Source of the DNA: Temnothorax longispinosus
Taxonomy: Eukaryota; Arthropoda; Insecta; Hymenoptera; Formicidae
DNA: 64,000 nucleotides
Direction of reading: 5' to 3'
NCBI RefSeq assembly: GCF_030848805.1
Contig: NC_092361.1
Coordinates: 3,844,001-3,908,000, forward strand
How positions within the stretch are numbered: the stretch's first letter is position 1; each line of letters starts with the position of its first letter. This document shows, in pieces, positions 56,351 through 64,000 of this stretch. Under the pieces are notes generated by a model, which saw nothing but the letters and a program-made list of their open reading frames with translations, made no database searches and had not been told where the DNA came from. The position numbers were made by a program, and so were the translations under genes.

Positions 56351-57991
56351 CTAATCATATATGGATCCATATATAATCATACAAGGAGCAAGATGTAAAT
56401 ATACATGATCATAAATATACCCATATATATTCATTTATGATTCTATACATAATCATATACAATTATATATGATTAGTCAAAATTATTTTTTCTCGGGTTT
56501 CTTGCATAACGAACGGTTAAACGGAGTCACACAAATGGGAGATAACGAACGGTCGGGAGCAAGCAAGCGACTGTCGCAATTACAAGATGTTCATTGTTAT
56601 AAGGTTAAAAGAATAAACATTGCGGAACTATATATATAAAAGATGACTTTGTCGTATATTGGATTTAGATTCTCGGTATCCTTTTGCAAGTTGATAGTAT
56701 TCGCTTGTTTTTTGATGAAGAACATCTCCGCTATTTCACGCTTCCTAACGTTCTTTTCTTTATGTAAGTATGTCTACCTCAGACCATTTAAAATTATGCC
56801 GACAAGATACGCGGTGCTCGCTCACCACCGAACGACATCCGTCATCCTTCCTGATGTCGTTTTGGTGCTCATTAATACGCGTTTGCAGATGTCTTTTTGT
56901 CTGTTCGATATAAGACGCATCGCAATTACCGCAGTTTATCCTATACATATACGAGCTCGGTTTCATGGTTCTTATCAAGTGTATCCATTCCTTTTTATAT
57001 TAATACATCGAGCTTCTTCGGGATGATGTATACTGTATCGAGGCCCACTCTATTTAACGCGAACCGTATATTCTCGCTGAGAACCTTAACAAACGGTATG
57101 GCTAGGTATCTTCGAGCATCGAAAGTGTCAGTGCGTACTTTGTCATCATTGTCACCACGGTGACGGAGTTGTTTAAGTCTGGTGTTGATTTGTCTACTGA
57201 TTAGGTTGTCAGGGAAGGAATTGTTAAGTAGAATAGTTTTTACTGTCTCAAGATTATTTCGATGGAAACGTTTATCGGAAAGCAATACGGCATGATCAGT
57301 GAGGCAATTTATAGTGTTAATCTTATATTTAAACGGGTGGCTTGAAAAAAAGTTGATGTACCTGCCAGAGAAAGTGGGTTTCCGGTACCAATTAGTTAGT
57401 AAATTTAAGGCGAGGGTGGTAATCGTTAAAAACATCGAGTATGTTGATTAACTTGTCTCGGGGTACGACAGCGAAGATATCGTCCACGTAACGATAAAAA
57501 ATCGCAATGACGAAGTCGAGTGAATTTAAACAATGAGTTTCCAAGTCGTCCATGACGATGTCCGCGAGGATTGGGGAGAGAGGGGAGCCCATCGGACTAC
57601 CAAAAATTTGCTCGTATACTTGACCATTAAAGGAGAAACTTAGTGGATTTCAGGACTAGATCGATAGCGTATAAGAACTGTTTTAAACTGAATTTAGTGT
57701 TCACCGAGATCTCGCCCCATCTATTTTCTATAGCCTTGAAGATTAATTCCTTCGGGATATTAGTGTAAAGGGCCGTGACGTCGAGTGAAACTAAGATCTG
57801 GTCATTATTAATTGTCAGATTCTTTATCTGTCTCGCGAATGACCAGCTATCTTTAATGTACGAATTAGGTCGGCGCACGGATTCGTGTAGAATGTAGGTA
57901 GCTAGCCACGTTGTAAAGCGGGTTCCTTATAGCCGAGACGATTATGCGTAGGGGAAACCCAGTCTTGTGAATTTTTGGTAGCCCGTAACAT

Positions 57992-59412
57992 TTATTTATT
58001 TAATTTATTTATTTAATTTAATTTATTGCGATGCATAGTAGTGGATACAGTTAGAGTATAATGAGTGCACGCAAATGGTAAGGCATCAACAAATTGTTGT
58101 TTCTATGCCTACCAGTGGAGACAGTGTGAGTTGATATAATACTAAATACTAAATATATAATATAATATAGAAACAATAAATAATACAAAAATAATGGATT
58201 CGCTCACGGGATTCGCTCAATACTAAATACTAAATATATAATATAATATAGAAACAAATAAATAATACAGAAACAATGGATTCGCTCACTCGCACATGTG
58301 CGCGTTAGCAGACACGACCGTGCAAGCAATCAGCAATGCGCAGGTTGAGATGCATTTCTGGCAGGAAGTGCAGTTGATAGAATAAAAGTGGACGTAGCTG
58401 TACGAAAGGAGGGCAGGGAGGATAAGGATCTTATGGAAGAGGGAAGGTCATTGAAATATTTGACTGCACAGTAGGAGAACGAAGCGCGAAACTTGGCGGA
58501 GTGATGCGATGGAAAGGAAAGAAGGTCAGGGTAACGAGTATTTGGGGCGTTAACGGCATGAAGCTCAGAGTTAAGATGCAGGAGACGTCGGAGGTAAGGA
58601 GGAGTGTCAGACTGAAGAAGACGGAAAACCAGGCAACAGAGATGAAGTATAAAACGTTGTTGGATTTTTAACCAACGGGAGTTTGAATAGAGTGGAGATA
58701 TATGGTCAAATTTACGGACATTGTAGGAGAAGCGGAGACATGAGTTTTGAATATATTGGATACGATTCAATAGTTGTTGGTTAAGTGCTGGAATATAAAC
58801 GACGTCGGCGTAGTCAAAGAGTGAGACGACAAGAGCTTGGGATACATGAAGCTTCTGAGAAGTGGAGAGTATGTGCCGAAACGGATATAGAAGACGAAGT
58901 CGAGCAAAGGCAGCCCGACATTTTACGTCAACGTGTTGTTTAAAAGACCAGGAAGAGTCAACGTGAACGCCGAGTATTTTTATTGAGGATGATAGAGGTA
59001 TGGGTACGGAGTTCAGATAAAGATCGAAGGATTGAAGCTGAGACAACAGCACTGGAGAACCTGCAATGAGAAGTGAGGATTTGGAAGGGTTAAGGTGCAG
59101 TCCATTTGAGGATGCCCACTTAGCTACTGCTTCAAGGTCAATGTTCAATGCAGCAACGGTAGAAGAGACGTCCGACAGACGGAATGTTTTGCGAAAAATC
59201 ACGTCATCGGCATATTTAAGAAGTTCTGCAAAGAAAGGAGTGGAGCACAGATCAGCGATGAAAATGATGAATAATAAAGGTCCGAGAACGGAGCCCTGAG
59301 GTACGCCCGAGAGAACAGCGCGAGTAGGGGAGAAGATAGGCAAGGGATTATATAAAAGAACGCGCTGGAAGCGATTTATTAGGTAAGATTGCATAAAGGA
59401 CAAGGCTGAAGG
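57992..59412 (-). mobile_element. 5'-truncated LINE inserted in PLE2, ACAT target duplication
   Basis: It interrupts the PLE2 fingers between Cys and Tyr of PRC-YGLPKIHK. Removing the insert and one ACAT (57988-57991 or 59413-59416) restores the codons exactly. The 3' side (near 57992) carries an AAATAAATT-type simple-repeat tail on the minus strand. It encodes only the C-terminal half of the ORF2 RT. The clade is uncertain; CR1/Kiri-like is suspected from the tail and C-terminal motifs. Confidence 0.88.
58330..59412 (-). CDS. LINE ORF2 C-terminal fragment (reverse transcriptase)
   Basis: About 360 uninterrupted codons: RT motifs LSGVPQGSVLGPLLFIIFIA and LLKYADDVIF, followed by ILGVHVDSSWSFKQHVD, a thumb, and a C-terminal region with KYFNDLPSSIRSLSSLPSF. 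There is no endonuclease domain because the copy is 5'-truncated at insertion. The open frame suggests a younger age than the surrounding PLEs. It has no start codon of its own and is not an independent gene. Confidence 0.85.
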   Translation of the reverse strand, partial: PSALSFMQSYLINRFQRVLLYNPLPIFSPTRAVLSGVPQGSVLGPLLFIIFIADLCSTPFFAELLKYADDVIFRKTFRLSDVSSTVAALNIDLEAVAKWASSNGLHLNPSKSSLLIAGSPVLLSQLQSFDLYLNSVPIPLSSSIKILGVHVDSSWSFKQHVDVKCRAAFARLRLLYPFRHILSTSQKLHVSQALVVSLFDYADVVYIPALNQQLLNRIQYIQNSCLRFSYNVRKFDHISPLYSNSRWLKIQQRFILHLCCLVFRLLQSDTPPYLRRLLHLNSELHAVNAPNTRYPDLLSFPSHHSAKFRASFSYCAVKYFNDLPSSIRSLSSLPSFRTATSTFILSTALPARNASQPAHC

Positions 59413-60394
59413 ACATCGTGGGAGGTTACCGTTTGTGCATCTTAATTTATAAAACGTAGGATTATCAACGATGTCATTGCTATGCCAAGACTTTACAAGC
59501 TTATTAAGTTTAGTGGTTAACTTATCGGATCCTTGTCCAGTTTTTTATAAGTAGTTTCGTCATTGAGGAGGTCAATCATTCGATTAGTATAATCGCCTCT
59601 ATCCATAAGAACTGTAACTTGACCTTTGTCCGCCTTAGTGACAAAAACATCGTTGTTATTCCTTAAATATCTCTTACATGTCTTAAACTCCTTTAGAATA
59701 TCGATCTATATAATTAATGTGTTCGGGCATATTTAGGAAGGCATGTAAGGAATTTGCGATGGAATTACGTGTTGATAACATTAGGTGGAATTCTACGACT
59801 ATTGACCTCGAAATTTTTAATCATGTCAACCGCGTTCACCGAGTGAACAACCGGTAGGCCGAATTTATCACCAAGGTTAAGAAATCGCAATACATTGTCG
59901 GGAATGGCTTTATTGCTGATGTTAATAGACCATTTGGTTCTGTCGTTTTTGAAAAAAGAGCCGTACGGGTTGTGCTTATTAAATAATCTGTTAAACTTAT
60001 TGATAGAGTTACTTTTAACTGTGTTCTCATGTTTAATGATTTTACGTCTATTAACATCATAAAACTCATCCAGAAATTGTACCGGTAAGCGAACAGCGAA
60101 CCGCTCCTGTACGTGATTAATTTCAGAGTTCAAATATTTTAAGTGATGGTTTAGATCCCTGATTTCAAGACACAATACGGTCTTTTGGTAGCGTATGTTG
60201 TAATTATTAAACCTGTGTTTCACATTACGGCTCCTGAATGCGATGCTAAAACGTAAGTGCGAGATGTGTGTTGGCGATAAGTCACATCGTCTACATCTGA
60301 AAGAAAATTAGTTGTCGCGCTCTGCTGACCTTCGTAAAAAAAAAAACCGTTATTTCTATCTAGAAACTACATGTAATTTAAAGCTTATAAAGTT

Positions 60395-60785
60395 TATTGA
60401 CAATTTATATAAAGCTTTAAACTACATTCACGACAACGATGAAATTAAAAAGGGGGTCACACTGATGTTCTTTGGCGGTGTAGCGAAAACCACGGAGCCT
60501 CCTCGTCGCTGAGAGGAGATATCAATGTCTACATCGTCGGTGATCCCAGTAGTACCGCCAAGTCGCAATTTCTTAAATGTGTAACCGATCTCTCGCCCAG
60601 AGCGGTTTACACGCCTGGAAAGGCGTCAACTGTAGCTGAAGATGATAACAGATTATTTAATACACTTTTATCATTTCATCACCTTTCCAGCTGGTTTGAC
60701 GGCTGCAGTTGTACGAGACAAAGAATCTTCGGACTTCGTCATAGAAGCTGGAGCGTTGATGCTCGCGGATCATGGCATCTGCCGT
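60395..60785 (+). pseudogene. MCM6: MCM6 fragment with retained intron-like sequence
   Basis: Blocks of the MCM6 AAA+ core appear in order: HDNDEIKKGVTLMFFGGVAK, then (shifted by one base) SLRGDINVYIVGDPSSTAKS, FLKCVTDLSPRAVYTPGKAS, then LTAAVVRDKESSDFVIEAGA and LMLADHGIC. Between GKAST and GLTAAV lies about 60 bp starting GTAGCT and ending CTTTCCAG, so an intron appears to be retained. The Walker A region reads GDPSSTAKS with one extra Ser compared with GDPSTAKS, and the DEFDKMD Walker B part is missing. It is a non-functional genomic fragment, not a processed copy. Confidence 0.82.
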
Positions 60786-60954
60786 CAAGCTGTGTTATTG
60801 CAATTATCCGTTCTTAACAGTGCTGAACTAAGGGTGTCACGTTTTCCTCGGAATGAAGATATTGCAAAAATTCCCGTAGAATTTTTCTTTAATTTTTCTT
60901 TCTTTAATTGTATGTCCACTTGATGCGCCAGCTAATTACTGTCGCCCGACTTAC

Positions 60955-60995
60955 TTGATGCGCACGAATACATTGATATGCTGCTCCTTCGACAT
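60955..60995 (-). pseudogene. Kinesin-like (kinesin-5 type) first-exon fragment
   Basis: On the minus strand ATG begins MSKEQHINVFVRI, ending at ATCAA|GTAAGT, a perfect splice donor. INVFVRI(R/K) is the first beta-strand of the kinesin motor domain and follows the start codon closely in insect kinesin-5 proteins. An in-frame stop lies upstream, and the sequence above (about 61000-61110) looks like a 5' UTR or promoter (contains GCGCATGGGC). No second exon was found nearby, so this is probably a captured or orphaned exon. A short match like this could still be chance. Confidence 0.45.
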
Positions 60996-61182
60996 CCTCG
61001 AGTTTCCTCTGCTTTCGTGATCCGGACAAAGTCAAAACAATCATTGAAACAACATTCGCGGCGAACGGTATTTATTAAATGTCGAACACTGAGTTTCTCG
61101 CCCATGCGCAATAGCAACAATTTTATATGGTAACTAATAAAAAGAATTTTACTTATTATTAATATTATCTGGATTCCCTTTG

Positions 61183-61315
61183 TGTGGAAAAATGTCTTAG
61201 AATTTTTTATATTATTAATCAGAATTTCTATGAAAATTTTAAGACTCAGATTTTTTAATACAAATTGGAACATTTTTCAGAAAACTAAACAAAAATTCAA
61301 AAAGTACTAAAAATC
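61183..61315. repeat. AT-rich dispersed repeat, copy of 15497-15640
   Basis: It shares GTGGAAAAATGTCT, TATTATTAATCAGAATTT and AATTGGAA(A/C)-like words in order with the copy near 15.5 kb. It abuts the broken 3' side of the RTE-like LINE. Confidence 0.6.
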
Positions 61316-61332
61316 GGCTTAGATTCTCTACA

Positions 61333-62397
61333 TTAATTATAGATACCGCTTAATAAAAAAAAAATGTTAAAACCGAATTGGGCTTTAATTAAATTAATCA
61401 ACTTCGTCGGGACACCATGCGACTCCAATGCCTTCCAAATCTCCTCTCTGCGCACCGAGTCAAAAGCTTTTTCGAAGTCAACAAATACTAGATACAGATT
61501 GGCTTGAAATTCCTGTGACTCCTTGATGATTAACCTCAAGCTGTTAATGAGATCCACACACGACTTATTTTTCCTAAAACCAGCTTGTTCCTTTCTTAGC
61601 AGACTTTCAAGGGGGTCCGTTAAGCGCTTCAGGAGGATCTTATTGAATACCTTAGTTACGGTGGGGAGGAGCGCAATCTCTCTCCAGTTATTACAATCCC
61701 TGCGATCGCCTTTCTTTGGTATCTTGACTATCAGGGACTCTTTCCATTCCGTAGGGATTACCTCTGTAGACCAGATCTCAGCAAACAACGTGTGTAGAAG
61801 TCCTGCAAGCAGCTCCGGGTTCACTTTCAGGCACTCTGGGGCAATGCCATCAAGGCCAGGCGCTTTACCATTCTTTAACTCAGAAATGGCAGCAGCAATC
61901 TCGCTCCTGGACGGTATATTGGTTTTTATAGCCCGGTTAGGCAGAATTCTTTTGCCCCGCAGTTCCCTACCATCTCCTCGGTCCTCACCCCTCCTATCCA
62001 GATGCACAGAGTTAAGAACTTCATTGAAGTGTTTGCGCCATCTCTCCAGTTGCTCCTTGGTGGTACAGAGCAGCTTGCCGTCTTTGTCCTTGACGGTTTT
62101 GTCCAGCGCCGCATGCTTATTACTCAGTTGCTTGACGCACCTGAATACTGTATCAACGTCTCCCTTTTGAGAGGTTTTCTGTGTTAAATCTGCAATGGAT
62201 TCAAGGTACGCGGATTTGTCCTTCCTGGCTTGCTTTTTAATGCAGAGCGTGATTTGTTTCTCTTTCTCCGTCAGCGCGAGCTTTCTGGTGGGATCACTTG
62301 CTTGAAGCAATTGTATGCTAACTTTATTGCGTTCGTTGACCAAACCCCAGAAATCAGAAGATAACCATTCCTGTCTTGGTTTACGAACGACTCCCAT
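61333..62397 (-). pseudogene. RTE-like ORF, linker and RT motifs up to the first catalytic Asp
   Basis: A 354-codon open frame. FVDFEKAFDSV carries the first catalytic aspartate. The frame runs out into non-homologous AT-rich sequence after LINLIKAQF, so the palm YADD box and thumb are missing. Confidence 0.85.
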
Positions 62398-63293
62398 TGT
62401 TTCACCAGCAGCCTCCTTAATGCTATCCCTCAGCGCCTTTCATTTATTATCGGCGCCTACCAACTTGTCAACTTGAGCGGCGGCAACCTTTTCCACTACC
62501 ATTTCTTGGTAGCTGTATTTGGTTTCGTCAATTTTTAACTTCACCGTGTCATATCTTGCTCTGGTTAGTTTTGGCTTGTACACTTTCCTCAAGTTGATCC
62601 TCATTTCAGCTATCATCAAATAATGATCGCTCTCGATTGTCGCACTCCTTTTATTTCTCACATCAAGCAGTATATGTCTCCAGTTCTTGCTCAGGCATAT
62701 ATGATCAATTTGCGTTGGGCATTCGCTGAGCCTCGCCTCGCCCTTTCCAGGTGATTTTGTGTAACTTTTTATAGGGGAAAATCGTGCCTCCCACAACCAA
62801 TTTGTGAAAAAGACAACTCCAGAAGACGCTTGCCGTTGTCGTTTCGAGGGCCAAGGCCGTGCTTGCCAGCTATCTCCCGATAGTCCGCATTTTCACCTCT
62901 GACACGGGTATTCAAATCGCCCATTAATATAACAAGATCAGATTTGCTTACATTTCTTAATAAGGCCTCTAGTGTGTCGTAAAAGTTGTCCTTGGCTTCG
63001 GTATCAGCATCTTCAGTAGGTGCATAAACATTTATTAGAGAGATGTTACGGTGTTTGGCCTTTAGTCTTACGAATATGACCCGTTCCGACACTGGTTTTC
63101 AATTTATCAACGATGGAGCCAATCTCTTACTTAAGTATATTTCTATACCTCTAATATGCGGATCATTTTTGTTGGGCATGCCTGAGTAGAGCACTAGGTC
63201 CCCCGTTGATGTTTTAACCTCTTCCTGTCCGTTCCATCTCATCTCGCTGATGCCCAGTAAATCGATGTTTAATCTTTTGCATTCAGCGGACAG
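61372..63293 (-). mobile_element. RTE-like LINE fragment (endonuclease plus first half of RT), truncated at both ends
   Basis: Minus strand order: an APE-type endonuclease (LLGISEMRWNGQEEV near 63270, INVYAPTEDADTEAKDNFYD, LVILMGDLNTRV, QIDHICLSKNWRHILLDVRN, SDHYLMIAEMR), a linker, then RT with LKNGKAPGLDGIAPECLK, SLIVKIPKKGDRRDCNNWRE, EQAGFRKNKSCVDLINSLRL and VFVDFEKAFDSV. It stops before the YADD motif. Frames are broken at about 63110 (TGA where Trp is expected), 62780 and 62440. Loss of the 3' half is unusual for LINEs, which normally lose the 5' end. Confidence 0.85.
62440..63293 (-). pseudogene. RTE-like endonuclease domain, frameshifted
   Basis: Three phases together give the endonuclease: 63293-63110, 63092-62769 and 62796-62440. 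Catalytic landmarks GDLN and SDHYL are visible. One stop and one frameshift separate the pieces. Confidence 0.8.
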
Positions 63294-64000
63294 TTTTTTT
63301 CAGTGTTTTTTGCAATTATAAATAGAGACTTACAAATGGTCGCAGTGGTCGCACACATGATCGTAGCTTTTTATCTCGACAACAGAGAACAGAGAACAAA
63401 CTGCTACAGAGAATGAGAGAACCGTACTCTGCCATACTCAACGTGACAACGTGACACAACGACTGATTTTAAAATCATTTTGTATATAAAATATAATCGT
63501 GTATTCGGGCAACATTTATTTAATATTCTTAAATATGTTTATATTCTATCATGAAATAAAAATAGATATGATAAATAATGAATGGAGATGAAGATAAAAA
63601 TGACAGGCGCGCGATCTAAGTTTCGTTAACGAGAAGTCGATGGAGAATGATACATTTGCATTTCGCAATTGTATGGCATCCCGCAGCGCGATGACAAGAC
63701 TTAACACGAAAGAAGTGACGTAAAGAGACGGTTGATGTTCCACTGTGAAATATTACGAGTAACATACAAAGGATTAATTGCGTTCTGCCATGTTAAAGCG
63801 CGATTATGCGGCGATCGGACGATTTCGCGACGCATTTTTGCTTACTGTTGCTTCAAAATAAAATCGCGCTTGCATTATTGAAAACTATTTTCATATGTTA
63901 CTTAATGGAACGCGAGAAATAAAGTTTTCATGCAAACTGAGTGGTCGGGATTCTCGTAAGATTTTTATTTTACTGGCGTAATATTTTCGCTAAACGCTAT
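63294..64000. other. No supported feature; AT-rich sequence
   Basis: No coding motif, hairpin or tandem repeat was recognised on either strand. Confidence 0.6.

Larger units (their letters stand above)
54687..56497 (+). mobile_element. DNA transposon with TNP2-like transposase fragment (EnSpm/CACTA-type suspected)
   Basis: The inverted ends CCGAGAAAAAATAATTTTGA (54687) and TCAAAATTATTTTTTCTCGG (to 56496) pair over about 25 bp. TTT flanks both sides (54684-54686 and 56498-56500), a 3-bp duplication typical of CACTA elements. The subterminal regions are packed with CATATATGA/TCATATATG-like words, also typical. It encloses a broken transposase fragment and sits inside the 3' UTR of PLE2. Confidence 0.7.
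54340..60240 (-). mobile_element. Penelope-like retroelement 2 (PLE2), split by two nested insertions
   Basis: Segments homologous to PLE1 occur in order on the minus strand: N-terminal region (60223-59765), fingers up to NGNLPRC (about 59550-59417), LINE insertion, YGLPKIHK onward (57987-57879), palm with SLDVTALYTNIP (57878-57627) and YRYVDDIFAV (57592-57392), thumb (57435-56995), GIY-YIG relic (56978-56760) and the NLNPIYDK-like end near 56640. The 3' UTR is interrupted by a DNA transposon (54687-56497). It then continues to a hammerhead-like relic at 54350-54420. Many frameshifts make it non-functional. Confidence 0.8.

Noticed and set aside
1..64000. CRISPR arrays, bacterial operons, rRNA genes
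   Set aside because: No regularly spaced identical repeats, no Shine-Dalgarno-linked gene strings and no rRNA core motifs were seen; the window is an intron-bearing animal genome.

Overview
The window is eukaryotic and fits an insect, most likely a hymenopteran such as an ant. The evidence is a single conserved animal solute-carrier gene split into 13 small coding exons with canonical GT-AG introns, CpG-rich non-coding DNA, and arthropod-type transposable elements (Penelope-like elements, LINE fragments, tRNA-derived repeats, short hairpin MITEs). The species cannot be fixed by eye. No operon, CRISPR or prokaryotic feature is present.

The one complete host coding region is on the minus strand, from 49618 (start) to 18825 (stop). 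It encodes a cationic amino acid transporter 4-like protein (SLC7A4/CAT family, APC superfamily) of 824 residues. All 13 coding exons join in frame (2,475 bp, a multiple of three). Its introns hold four separate hairpin or palindromic elements (27469-27605, 40634-40732, 43531-43668, 43733-44101), a decayed copy of the exon 4 splice junction (32237-32330) and a minisatellite (20545-21135).

The left end (1-11462) is mostly repeats: tRNA-like relics, an inverted duplication carrying a Gln/Pro-rich TE protein fragment (2106-3351), an unrecognised GC-rich block, and three copies of a ~1.7 kb non-coding element arranged forward, reverse, forward. Between the last two copies, on the minus strand, is a small candidate first exon (9318-9430) with a signal peptide and a good splice donor, behind a CpG-rich promoter-like stretch. 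It may be the start of a neighbouring secreted or receptor gene whose remainder lies outside the window.

The right end (50.6-63.3 kb) is a nested transposon graveyard on the minus strand. It holds one broken Penelope-like element with terminal direct repeats and a hammerhead-like fold. A second Penelope-like element is split by a LINE (ACAT target duplication) and by a DNA transposon with a TNP2-like transposase fragment (TTT target duplication). Beyond it lie an MCM6 gene fragment that appears to retain intron sequence, a kinesin-like first exon, and an RTE-like LINE fragment. The paired MCM6 and kinesin fragments look like genomic gene capture or segmental debris rather than processed pseudogenes.
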